Counted from the first letter of the stretch, positions 55,202 to 64,000 are shown. The stretch is 64,000 nt of DNA from Rugalucina vietnamica (GCA_964017185.1 OZ024871.1:5701214-5765213); one strand, 5' to 3'. The notes: a model not told the origin generated them from the letters alone. Made by a program: numbers and translations.

Positions 55202-55945
55202 AAACGAGACCACAACATCCATTTAAAGGGTAAACTTGTGCAATGACCCAATACCCTACATAAACAAAACAGATATTACAGCTGTTATATACGTTATTAG
55301 AATTATGGACGATCTATGAGAAAACAACATATTTATCTTATTGCTTCCTCTTTCAAACATACATATATAACGCCATACGTCTCCAGGTCGCTATTGCAAA
55401 TAAAAACTGCACCCTTCTATGATAACACTACGGGAAAACTACCTCACAGACATGTAATTACATATACATGTGAACGACACTCCCAAAAATAAAATGAGGA
55501 TGCTGCAGCATTTGATTGTTGCAAAATCTGCAGCTCCAACGAAATTGTAACTTTAACATGAACCAAAAACAGACACTTCAGATGCGCTAATGCAAACATG
55601 TAAAACATTTAGTCACGAGACACTATAATAAAACATCATGCAAACATACAATACATTTTTTTTAATTCAGTTTTACGTCCCTTTCAAGATTATTTCAGCT
55701 CATATGAGACGGGCCAATCAGTAGGTGGGGAGAAAACGGGAGAACCCCGAGAAAAACCACCTGACACACCCGCAAGCAGAACTTGGCTTGTCTCACATGT
55801 GGCCAGAGAGGGGCTCGAACCCACACCAGTCACAGCGGTGAGGTGATCGAGTGATTAAGAAACAGCGCTCTTAACCGCTCGGCCACGGGGGCCGCCCATA
55901 CAATACATGTTGCAAAGAAGTAAACTTACGGCACGAAGCTCCTGG
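55202..55945 (-). other. Probable intron of the gag-like gene, containing a SINE
   Basis: The donor GTAAGT (55945) and acceptor TTTTAG (55202) leave flanking codons in phase. The SINE at 55657-55896 is inside, where it would be tolerated. Confidence 0.5.
55657..55896 (-). mobile_element. tRNA-derived SINE, copy 2, with 12-bp target duplication
   Basis: On the minus strand the head contains the A box TGGCCGAGCGGTTAAGAGCG and the B box GGGTTCGAGCCCC. A body and a 3' end GGGACGTAAAACTGAATT then an A run follow. CATACAATACAT flanks it exactly on both sides (55645-55656 and 55897-55908). Intact boxes and a perfect duplication indicate a recent insertion. The head resembles tRNA-Leu/Ser. Confidence 0.9.
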
Positions 55946-56509
55946 CCCTTTGGCTGCCCAAATTCGTTGGCGAAGATGATAGCATGATGTAACATAATGT
56001 GCAAATTCTCTGCTGCGTAGTCCAAATCACACAATGTTACAATTTCTTCAGCATCTTCGCCGGTCAAGCCATTAAAATGACCTTTAAATTCCTATAAAGG
56101 CATTTCTTCAGTTCTTTTACTAACTAGCATACGCGCATATTCCTGAATCCTTTGCCCACCAGCCTCTGTCCTGATCTTTCGAATTAATGGTTAAATGTTA
56201 ACATTCTTTAAGGAATGCTTCCTTTTCAATGTGGTTGGCAACACCATCTGAAATTACAAAAATAAATCTTATAAAATTCACCGATACCAATATGGCCGCC
56301 TTTGTAATTCTCATAAACCACAAAATAACACAGTGTCCCCGACACAGATCACTAAAATGTCCTGACCATTAAGGTCAACTAGCTACCAAAGCTGTATCTG
56401 ACCACCTAGGTCCACAGCCCCCCCGGGCTGAATCAGCCCCCTCGGGCTGAAAAATATAACAATATTTTTTATACCTTTTCTCAGGCTGGAAACACGTCTT
56501 GCTGCTTCG

Positions 56510-56570
56510 CTAGTCGTATCGAAAAAGAGATTGATGCTTTATTTCGCCGCTAGATGTCGCTGAGGATATG
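56510..56570 (-). repeat. Split direct repeat A1 (5' end of the DIRS-like element)
   Basis: The minus strand starts ATCCTCAGCGACATCTAGCG directly after the LINE codons for LTCICC. It matches A2 at 49157-49215. Confidence 0.85.
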
Positions 56571-57324
56571 CAGCAGATGCAAGTTAGCGACGCCGGTCTG
56601 TAATTAGCTGCGTCATATTTCTCACCTTTCTTATACACCGGGGCCACGTTTGCCTGTCGCCAATCATCTGGTACAGTTCCCTGAGCAAGCGACTCATTGT
56701 AAATAAAGGCCAAGATGAACTACATTCTTTTAATACCCTAGCACTCAGGCCGTTTGGCCCAGGTACCTTGGGAACCTTTAGCCCATTCAGCAGTTTGTGG
56801 ACCCCTTTAGGGTCAACTGTGATTTCACCCATGGGGGTAAAAGGGCTTGTGCCTTTGGAGGAAATTTCAGAGTCAGTCTCACGCGTAAATGCAGACTGAA
56901 ATTGTTTATTGCAGATGTTTGCCTTATCAACAGTGTCGGTTTTTAAAATTCCGTTTTCTCTTAGTGAAGTGATCCCTGACGCGTCTTTTTTGAGGGACTT
57001 AACAAATGACCAAAACCTTTTACATTTTTCATTTTTTCTCGGGCAATCGGGATCATTGTCATCAGTTTCAAAGGAGAATATATTGGAAATATGTTTCCAA
57101 TATGCATCTCTTATGGCTTTCTGTATATGTGCGGTGAACCGTTTGTAATGGTTCTTAATGTCAGGACTGCTTGACTTTCGAGCACGGAAGTACAGTTTTT
57201 CTCGTTTCCTAATAAGACGTTTGATCGAATGATCGATCCATGGTAAGCTATATTTTGTCTTGGTCATTTTTGTTGGTATAAACCTTTCAATAGCCACGAG
57301 AACCTCGGACTTAAAATGACCCAC
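56571..57324 (-). pseudogene. LINE linker and reverse transcriptase, N-terminal half
   Basis: The frame at 57324-56584 carries the endonuclease-RT linker (KMTKTKYSLPWIDHSIKRLI, KRFWSFVKSLKKD) and the RT start (VPGPNGLSARVLKE; normally PGPDG). A change near 56700 then enters GTVPDDWRQANVAPVYKKG and YRPASLTCIC, where the DIRS-like element begins. The RT continues at 48955. The Asp-to-Asn change in the PGPNG block is an extra lesion. Confidence 0.8.
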
Positions 57325-58135
57325 ATATCATTTACTGCAGATGAAAGGAACGAATCCCTAAATTGTGCAAGATGGTCACGGAGACCTTCCATATCCGATA
57401 TTTTATAGAGATAAATCTTCCGCGGGGCGTGTTGGAATCGTTTTGCCTTAATATCATATTCAACATAGATTATGTCATGATCCGCCTTGCCAATGGGGAT
57501 GCATCCCTTCACTCGATTGACGGGTGGTGGGGAATTCGTAAATAAAAGATCAAGGGTTCTGTCGTTGCGAGTGGGTATCTTAACAACTTGGGATAGGCAG
57601 TGGTATTTTATGAGCTCCAAAAGTTGACATGTACTGGCCTTTGCGGTACCCCTTCGGGTACCTGCATAGTGCTCCACTCAACATTCCCGCAGTTGAAGTC
57701 ACCCCCTAACAAGACATGAGCATTTTTGTTTGTCATTACCCTAGTCAAAGATTCATTTAATTCCGTAAGGTATTCTGAATCAACAAATCTAGGGGCGCGA
57801 TAAAAGGAACCAAGGTAAAGAGTCCTACATCCAATTATGTTCAATTTACACCAAATGATTTCACAATTGGCGTCCAGTTCCGGAGATTCCGTACAAAGTA
57901 GGTCACGCTTAAAAGCAATGAAAAACCCACCACCATGGCTATCACCTACTCTGTTTTTCCGGATAGCATCAAAGGAGTCTGGAAAAAATTCCGAGTTCTT
58001 AATATCAGGGGTTAACCATGACTCATTCCCCAAGATGATGTCTGGTTTTGCCGAGTCAATAGCAGTATAAAGTTCAGCTCTTTTATTATTAATAGACTGA
58101 CAATTCATAATCAAAATTCTAAGAGGATGATTCAA
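57264..58135 (-). pseudogene. LINE AP-type endonuclease
   Basis: The endonuclease/exonuclease/phosphatase fold is marked by MNCQSINNK (Asn), ILGNESWL (catalytic Glu), GSFYRAP, LLGGDFNCG (Asp/Asn), NDRTLDLLFTNSP and IGKADHDIIYVEY (catalytic Asp-His). The first part is in the frame 58135-57608 and the second in 57677-57264, with one frame change near 57640. It nicks target DNA for target-primed reverse transcription. All catalytic residues are still present. Confidence 0.85.
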
Positions 58136-58502
58136 GACCGCCTTTTGGTCTTTGATTTAGCTTCTTTCTGCACGATGGGCGAAGAAGCTGCTTGGGGTGG
58201 GGGTGGGAAGCTGAAGTGTCAAACAAAGATGTGGAAAAGTTTGGCATGCCACATCTTGCGGATTCCCATGCCATGCTTTTATTCAATGTTCTATTATAAA
58301 CCCCATACATAGTTGTTGACATACCCTGGCAGTCTATATGATACCAGACATTGCAAGTATCACAACAAATCCCACGGTCTTCCCAACCAACACTGACATC
58401 ACAAAGCCCACAAAGGTAAAGTGAATCATCAGAACGGGAATCCGAACCTGGGTTCGTTTCAATGTCCCATGAGTTGCCTATCAGTATGACAAAAAGGTAC
58501 AA
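58119..58502 (-). CDS. LINE N-terminal segment: 2A-like motif and PHD-type finger
   Basis: A 127-codon frame ahead of the endonuclease. Near its start, IGNSWDIETNPGS matches the 2A ribosome-skipping pattern D-x-E-x-N-P-G-P except for a final Ser. A PHD-like Cys4-His-Cys3 finger follows (LCGLCDVSV, ICCDTCNVWYHIDCQ). Similar 2A-plus-PHD starts are known in APE-type LINEs of invertebrates. The frame overlaps the endonuclease frame by 17 nt, so an original single ORF has probably shifted. The true start may be further upstream but no ATG in frame is clear. Confidence 0.65.
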   Translation of the reverse strand: MYLFVILIGNSWDIETNPGSDSRSDDSLYLCGLCDVSVGWEDRGICCDTCNVWYHIDCQGMSTTMYGVYNRTLNKSMAWESARCGMPNFSTSLFDTSASHPHPKQLLRPSCRKKLNQRPKGGLESSS

Positions 58503-58510
58503 GTGAAGAA

Positions 58511-59280
58511 GCTTACCCGAGCGATAGTCCTTAAGCCTTAAACCCTTCCTTAAAATAGAAACAGTTGGTTATCATTTGCTGTTCTGATGCTAAGGGTCGA
58601 ATAGACAGGGAAGAAGTTTGCTGGAATGTCATCAAGGTCGATATCCTGTGTGTGCAAAATCTTTGCAAAACGAGCTGCCAGCAGCAGGCAGGCAATTGAA
58701 ATTAGTCAAACAAAAGATGATTCATGTTTGGTGTTCTGTGACTTCCTAAGGTGTTGAGGGGCAAACTGAAATAAGTAGTTTCTTGGAAATTAACCTATTC
58801 TTACCAGTTTCACAATAAGTTCAAATAATTTTGAAATTAGATTACTTGTATTTTGGATGATTTTTGATGTCCGACATGTTTGTTGTTTTTCTGGAAGTGG
58901 TGGGTAAAATCCGGGACCAAAAATTACCTGTTTCCACGTGGGCCAAGGAAAAAAAATCAAAATTCTATACTACAGGGTGAACAAGTGTTCAGGCCTTACA
59001 GTTTTGTTAATAAATATTAAAGAAAAGTAAAGAGAACGTAAAAAGTTTAACAACTCAACCCGAAATAGTTTAAAAAATCCAAAATTTGTTCAGAAAAAAC
59101 AGGAAGCACCACTATGTGCGCATGCGCACCCATTAGGTCCTAATTGTATCGGTTCCTGAACCTTGTTTATTCTTATTTTCATACAATGTTTATTTCTGAA
59201 GTAATATAATTGAACATGTGTCTACATTACATAAAATGGGTTTTCAAATGCAAGATTGCTTATTGTAGGGTAATATCATC
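58511..59280. other. Non-coding stretch
   Basis: No gene, RNA or element is recognised. It includes one NRF1-like palindrome, GTGCGCATGCGCAC, at about 59116-59129. Confidence 0.5.
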
Positions 59281-60890
59281 GCCCTTACTGCTTCTGAGAA
59301 GAAGACTTTTGAAATTCTTTTCGAAATTTACCCTTAACGTTGCTATAACAACCAAACTTATTAACCGATTTTGACAGAAAATGCCTAAACTATGTAGGAC
59401 TACTCAACAAACATTTATGCAAAAACAAAATTCACATACCTCCAGTGAGTCAGTGGAAAATGCAAATTTCCGCTTTTATCCACTGAAGTCCATGGAAAAT
59501 ATAAGTTGCCATAGCAACCAGAGTTCTTATCTGATTGGAACAAAAAATCATAAGTATTTTTGTTCCTCTTACCTGTAGATGCTATATGTGAAATATGGAG
59601 AGAATCCGCCTCAAGGCTCAGAGAAGAAGTTGTTTGAATTTTGTCGAAAATTCATCCTTTATGTTGACATAGCAACCTATCAAATTAAGCAATTTAAACA
59701 AAAGTCACATAAAATCATGGAGGGCAACTGAACAAATGTTCATGTAAAATTAAAATTCAAATATCCCCAGTGAAACAACAGAAATTGACAATTCCCACTT
59801 TTCCCCATATAAGACAATGGAAACTTCAAGTTGCCAAAGCAACCAAATTAGTTGGACAAGGACAATAAAAAACACAAACTTTGTGGAGGTTAATGTCATA
59901 AGCATGCATGTAAAGTTTCAGCTTCATCCTCCTTACAGCCTTTGAGAAGATTTTTAAACATTTTTTTCATAAATTCACCCTTACGTTGCTATAGCAACCA
60001 GAATAATTATACCATTATGACAAAAATTGCGAAATTTAATTTTAAGCGAAATGGCAGAAATTGCAATTTTCCGCTTTTCGTCTTATAAGTCAATGGAAAC
60101 TTTAAGTTGCCATAGCAACCAAAGTAGTGGGACACGGACAATAAAAAACACAAACTTTGTAGAGGCTAATATCATAAGCACGTATGCAAAGATTCAGCTT
60201 CATCCGCCTTACAGCTTCTGAGAAGAAAATTTTTGAATATTTTTTCAAAAATTCACCCTTTACGTTGCTATAGCAACCAAACGAATAAAGCGATTTTGAC
60301 AAAAAATGCCTAAAACGGGGAGGACTACTCAATAAACATTGATGTAAAAACAAAATTTCAATGAAACGGCAGAAATTGCAAATTTCCACTTTTTGTCTTA
60401 TAAGTCAATGGAAACTTCAAGTTACCATAGCAACCAAAGAAGTTGGACAAAGACAATAAAAAACACAAACTTTGTACAGGCTAATGTCATAAGCATGTAT
60501 GCTAAATTTCAGCTTCATCCCCCAAACGGCTTATGAGAAGAAGATTTTTGATTTTTTTTTTCGAAAATTTACCCTTTATGTTGCTATAGCAACAAAACGA
60601 ATAAAGTGATTTTTACAAACGTTGCCTTAAACGTGAAGGACTTCTAAATAAGCATTAATGTAAAAACAAAATTCAAATATCCCCAGCCTGACAACGGAAA
60701 ATGCAAATTTCCACTTTTTCTCCATACAAGTCAATGGAAATTTCAAGTTGCCTTAGCAACCAGAGTTCTTATCCGATCGAAATAACAAAAAAAAAAAAAA
60801 AAACACATATTCGTTCCCCCTACCTGTAGATGCTATATGTGAAATATGAACTGATTCGGTCCAGCAGCTTCAGAGGAGAAGTCGTTTGAA
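59280..60890. repeat. Tandem array with X-box-like palindromes (array II)
   Basis: Five units of about 280-325 bp are seen, marked by GTTGCTATAGCAACC-type words at about 59340, 59667, 59986, 60265 and 60583. Each has a second GTTGCCATAGCAACC in its half-unit. Shared sequence includes AATGCAAATTTCC, TCAATGGAAACTT, TAAAAAACACAAACTTTGT and ATTTCAGCTTCATCC. It differs from array I in sequence but shares the palindrome. Confidence 0.85.
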
Positions 60891-60894
60891 AATG

Positions 60895-60945
60895 TTGACG
60901 ACGACGGACGACGACGACGGACGACGCACGGACGCCGGCTCGACT
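60895..60945. repeat. (GACGACG)n-like simple repeat
   Basis: Runs of GACGACGACGGACGACG and the like end array II. A short foldback (CCTCACCTTGTGAGCC...GGCTCAGGTGAGG) follows at 60958-60988. Confidence 0.75.
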
Positions 60946-61094
60946 ACTATACAATAACCTCACCTTGTGAGCCTTCGGCTCAGGTGAGGTAATTATTCGA
61001 AGTCACAGAAACTAATTCATTTATAAGCGCTCTTATGAACCCACCCATATTTTATTGTTGTTTACAGTAATTTATAAAATACTGAAACCTCCAT

Positions 61095-61240
61095 GGCACA
61101 AAGCATAAGTCACTCGACGTAGCCAGGGGTCTAGGGTTCGATCCAAGGCTTCTCTAGTCTTTCAGGTGAGACTTTTAACCGAGGTCCCGTCTCCATATGA
61201 CCTTAGCTGCTGAGTGGGACGTAAAACACCAAATCAACCA
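61095..61240 (+). mobile_element. SINE-like repeat fragment with B box
   Basis: GTCTAGGGTTCGATCCAAGG has a B-box-like GGTTCGATCC. The 3' part GCTGAGTGGGACGTAAAACACC resembles the tails at 35933, 42193 and 23330. The A box is lost, so this is a truncated or decayed copy. Confidence 0.5.
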
Positions 61241-61702
61241 AAGAACAAACTTCTTTTGTTTTGCCTAGGTAAACGCGTTGGAACTATCTCGCTAGATTAC
61301 AGCTTCCTCGCTGGTCTGGGAACAACACGAATTAATTTTTGGAAGAACAGGGCATCTGAAAATTTTTGCGTCATTGTAGTCAATTTGATCATGTTTTGCA
61401 TCATGTGACAGTGGCCCAAAACTGAAACTGAGCTACAAAAGTCTGTCTGAGATGCCCGCCGATATGTCAACACACGGCGAAAATGCAGCCTGACAGTCCT
61501 GGGGTAAAGTCGTCCTGCTCATATTTTCCACTATTTAATGGGGTTTTCTGTCTTCAAGCATTGTTAAACCATATTTACATGGAATTGCATCGCCTGATTT
61601 CTAAGTAATGCGCTCTTTGAAAGAAAGAAAAACAAAAAAAGCGAGAGCCCACCTTTGTGTGTTTATCAAAATATGGGGATTTCCCCTGATGCCCGTGAAA
61701 AT

Positions 61703-61905
61703 GGGGCTTCGATATCTAGGTTGTTTGCTTTATTCAGCTGTAGTTCAGGGGGAAAAATTGTTTGACAATGCCTTCAAAATATGGATTGTCAATGTTCAAA
61801 AGGTCATCGATGTACCTAGAAGTCGAATAAAAAACCTTAAAAATACTGGATTTCATTGATAACATTCGCTCTTATTAGCTGTTAAGAGACATACAAATGA
61901 TGATA
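61703..61905 (-). mobile_element. Penelope-like retroelement, copy I, third of three pieces
   Basis: An RT segment on the minus strand encoding NIDNPYFEG and LQLNKAN up to EAPF. The right-hand part is diverged and carries a small insertion near 61840-61860. Its left edge is the AAAAT duplication of the 30.66-kb element, and its reading continues directly into copy F. The motif C (YLDD) region is degraded. Confidence 0.75.
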
Positions 61906-63140
61906 GTACGGCATCTACGAATATGATTTATGCGAGAGAAAGAAAAAAAACCCTCTCAGTGCGAGACCTCACCTGTTTTTAATATAACGCTTTAATCCAG
62001 TGTCGTTGGAATAGGATCATTGGTTTCAAAGAAGAAGACTATTGAATGATTTTATCATATATTGGCATGCCGGTCATGTTAGTCACGTGATATGGGCCAT
62101 TTATACGATTATTGACCCCAATACCAATAGGCGGCACAAGGTATCACGATACTTGATCACGATATAAATGTTTTATTTATTATATTTTGCAAGACCGAAT
62201 ATATAAATACCATAAGTTCTTTAAGAGTCCTGTTACCACTTGGAATCAGGAACTCATCGTGGTCCATTATCCCGATATATGTATAACCAGACATTCTGTC
62301 GTGGCAATCAAACACTGGCGCCAGCCTGTCATTCTGACTCTGAGGGTTCCCACTCCGATGATGTCGTGACACTATGTCTGAAAAATAGTGCTACAAGTTT
62401 AAGCTTTTCGCTTTTCTCAGTACTATTTTCACTGTATGGCCAAATGGCGTATTCTCGCTGCGATATACCACAACAACCAAGAGATTTTACTTAAAGATGG
62501 GTGTTATTCGTGATCTCATAAATGTTTTACTTCAAATATGCTCACATGTAAAAATCGGCAGAGGACTGGTACTGGTAAATGCTTTGCCCTCCGAAAGCCA
62601 AATCGGCTAATGAGGCCAAAATCAACCTGGCAAATAGAAGCACGGCATCTTGGCTCGATTTACGTGATAAACCGTAGCCATGGATCGAAATACTTATCTA
62701 CTCCTGTGCCACAGATGAAAACTGGGAATGTTTTGAAACATGAAACCATGGCTAATCTATTTATGGGGAAGGAATATCCAGTTCTAATCTAAGTTTAGAT
62801 TATACTCTGTATCATAACCTGAAACACTTTCTCCTGTCAGAGTAGGCGTTGAAAGATAAATAACAGATCTAAACAAAGCAGAAAATTTTGTGATAATGAA
62901 ACAGAAAACTACATGACCTTGTTAAATGTTACAGACTGAAAGAAAGAACAATATTTGCATTTTGGTGTTCAGTTTATGTTTGAGTTTGAACCGCTTCATG
63001 AGAAAACCCATTTCTACAGTTTTCAAACAGCATTGATATTAACTGAAAGAAAACTTTAAAGATGCCGTAAAGAAAACACATGTCCTTTTATCAGTGATGA
63101 TAGATGAAATTCAGCGAGCCTGATGACTTAATCAGACTCT
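61906..63140. other. Non-coding stretch
   Basis: No gene is supported. Short frames of 60-84 codons overlap on both strands without motifs. Confidence 0.5.
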
Positions 63141-63144
63141 TAAG

Positions 63145-63370
63145 CCGTGTTCATGTGCAACATTTGCACCCGGGTGTATTTTTGCACCCCGGGTGCAAAT
63201 TTGCACCCCGGGTGTATTTTATGCCATGTGAACGGTGTTTTAAGAAAATACACCCGGGTGCAAAATACACCCGGGTGCAAATTTGCCCCTTCTTTCGAGG
63301 TGGAGCAAACTGAAATTGCACCTGGTGTATTTTTGCACCCGGGTGTATTTTGTGCATATGAACGCAAAAT
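63145..63370. mobile_element. GC-palindrome-rich MITE
   Basis: The ends GTGTTCATGTGCAAC and (reversed) GCGTTCATATGCACA are inverted. Between them CACCCGGGTG or CACCCCGGGTG occurs about seven times in both orientations (63167-63345), alternating with TGCAAA and TATTTT. The frames that cross it are artefacts of these repeats. Confidence 0.7.
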
Positions 63371-63779
63371 GCTTATCGCTATATGCATTTTGTATGGGAG
63401 TTTTATAACTGGCCAACATTTTTCGACCCTGTTAAGAATCTAGTACAAAAAATAAAGTGTTTAATGTCTAGTAAAGACTTACAAATCAACGATACTTAAA
63501 GTCTGGTGCATATCAGGATTATTATTCATCATAGTAATCACGGTCCATGAAATTGAATTCCACATCGGCCTTTTTTCACCCACCTTACACCACGCCCAAT
63601 CTGACTGAATTAATATGTTTTAAAGTTACCGAGCAACCGATACACATAGGGGCTACTCCCATTCAGACGGCAGGGATAAGTTTTGTCATGGCATAGCACC
63701 AGGCAATATGACCCTGTAGCCAGTTGAGCGCTTTAAACGCGGTATTTCGAGGTTTTGTTACTAAAAATTATAGTTTTAA

Positions 63780-64000
63780 TGTTAAAAGCGTTTGTTTGAG
63801 TTTGAGTTGGGGTTTAGCGTTTCAGTGAACTACTAAGGTCACGTCGGGACGTTGCCTTTATTTTATGGGACTTGTACCAAGAAAAAGGACGTCATGACAT
63901 CCAAAAACTGCTTCAAATATAACCACCCGACTAAGCGAATAAGACTAATGTCATGTATAGATGGTTTGACTTGAACCATTTTTCCTAGGCAGGCTCAGAG
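63780..64000. repeat. Dispersed repeat at the window edge
   Basis: TTATTTTATGGGACTTGTACC at about 63858 resembles 39353-39371. The last 60 bp (GGTTTGACTTGAACCATTTTT to CAGGCTCAG) are the reverse of the 3' part of the 169-bp unit at 41777-42113. The element runs out of the window. Confidence 0.5.

Larger units (their letters stand above)
54490..56255 (-). pseudogene. gag-like gene of the DIRS-like element, with an intron
   Basis: Exon-like parts on the minus strand run from about 56255 to 55946 (EEIVTLCDLDYAAENLHIML), then from 55201 to 54490. A GTAAGT donor after codons ELRA and a TTTTAG acceptor before codons EVVPD keep the phase, so the 744-bp gap reads as an intron. The second part has a coiled coil (LEQRISSLEKK), a basic KCMKKQRKSD stretch and a CCHC knuckle (CLFCESTDHQVKDC). 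The stop is at 54490-54492. There is an in-frame stop near 56095, and frame changes near 56200 and in a T run near 54890. The role is presumably cDNA/RNA packaging. Confidence 0.65.
48955..56570 (-). mobile_element. Tyrosine-recombinase retrotransposon (DIRS order, Ngaro/PAT-like)
   Basis: The element is inserted in the LINE. It has split direct repeats in the order A1 (56510-56570), coding region, B1 (49215-49286), A2 (49157-49215), B2 (48955-49026). A is about 58 bp and B about 72 bp, each pair 95% alike by eye. This A1-ORFs-B1-A2-B2 layout is diagnostic of PAT/Ngaro-type YR elements. Coding parts are gag with a zinc knuckle, RT-RNase H, and a tyrosine recombinase, all on the minus strand and disrupted. 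No target duplication is seen, as expected for YR insertion. Confidence 0.85.
47311..58510 (-). mobile_element. APE-type non-LTR retrotransposon (LINE) split by a DIRS-like element
   Basis: The minus-strand LINE is read from about 58510 to 47311. The order is PHD-finger segment, AP-endonuclease, RT, RT C-terminal region and 3' UTR, ending in the TCTA repeat. A 7.6-kb element (48955-56570) sits inside the RT between CIC and TLEH codons, and a 253-bp MITE (47560-47812) sits near the RT end. Without the insertions the LINE is about 3.3 kb, short for a full element but covering both nuclease and RT. Family placement (Jockey/CR1/L2-like) is from motif memory. Confidence 0.85.
31037..61697. mobile_element. 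30.66-kb TIR element with 5-bp target duplication (ATTTT/AAAAT)
   Basis: The left end is CACGGGTGGGCCTCAGGGG and the right end, read in reverse, is CACGGGCATCAGGGG. Homology continues through AATCCCCATATTTTGATAAAC, a TC/T-rich part, and AAAGARCRCATTA...GGCGATGC...ATGGTTTAAC, for at least 130 bp of TIR. AAAAT occurs at 31032-31036 and 61698-61702. Removing the element rejoins a Penelope-like RT frame exactly, giving the codons for EAPF-LDLHLS. A CAC terminus with a 5-bp duplication recalls Transib/ProtoRAG-type elements, but no transposase was recognised. Much of the 30 kb is later nested insertions. Confidence 0.7.

Noticed and set aside
55800..55896. tRNA gene
   Set aside because: A and B boxes are present, but no full cloverleaf or acceptor stem; the sequence continues into a SINE body with a poly(A) tail and a target duplication.
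59280..60890. CRISPR array
   Set aside because: The units are 280-325 bp tandem repeats in a eukaryotic genome, not short repeats with unique spacers.
63104..63443. Four overlapping ORFs on both strands rich in HPGV/TRV words
   Set aside because: They are translations of the CACCCGGGTG palindromes in different frames; no independent coding evidence.

Overview
The window is eukaryotic (metazoan) genomic DNA. It has low gene density, about 35-40% GC by eye, introns, tRNA-derived SINEs, microsatellites and several classes of nested transposons. The repertoire (Penelope-like, DIRS/Ngaro-like, APE-type LINE and Polinton elements together) fits a marine invertebrate. A bivalve mollusc is my best guess; amphioxus or another lophotrochozoan is not excluded. 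I see no convincing single-copy host gene.

Region 1 (about 1.9-15.4 kb, minus strand) is a decayed Polinton/Maverick (adintovirus-like) element. Read right to left it carries a protein-primed family B DNA polymerase, an FtsK/A32-type packaging ATPase, two related small basic proteins with a small protein between them, a conserved protein of unknown role, a chromodomain DDE integrase, a two-span membrane protein, a minor capsid (penton-like) protein, a PX-like core protein, a double jelly-roll major capsid protein, a small Cys/His protein and an adenain-type protease. Most are broken by frameshifts or stops. Several have a TATA box about 45-60 nt before the ATG.

Region 2 (15.4-22.6 kb) looks like the other arm of the same element, with compact TATA-driven genes. 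These are a protein with an F-box-like N-terminus, a small helical protein, and a three-zinc-knuckle protein with one nonsense codon. Three further small genes each end in a canonical histone-type 3' stem-loop followed by a purine-rich downstream element. A Penelope-like retroelement is inserted at 16.9-19.1 kb. Terminal inverted repeats of the Polinton were not found.

Region 3 (22.6-64 kb) is transposon on transposon. One old Penelope-like copy is split into three pieces (24.1-25.1, 30.8-31.0 and 61.7-61.9 kb) by a 5.7-kb TIR element with a TA duplication and a 30.66-kb TIR element with a 5-bp duplication. The 30.66-kb element contains further Penelope-like copies and a long inverted repeat with a filled/empty insertion site. 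It also holds two satellite arrays built on RFX/X-box-like palindromes and an APE-type LINE (47.3-58.5 kb). A tyrosine-recombinase (DIRS/Ngaro-like) retrotransposon with textbook split direct repeats sits inside that LINE, and a SINE with a 12-bp duplication sits inside an intron of its gag gene.

Many frame breaks lie in homopolymer runs, so some may be assembly error rather than decay. All functional statements are inferences from sequence families; no database search was possible.
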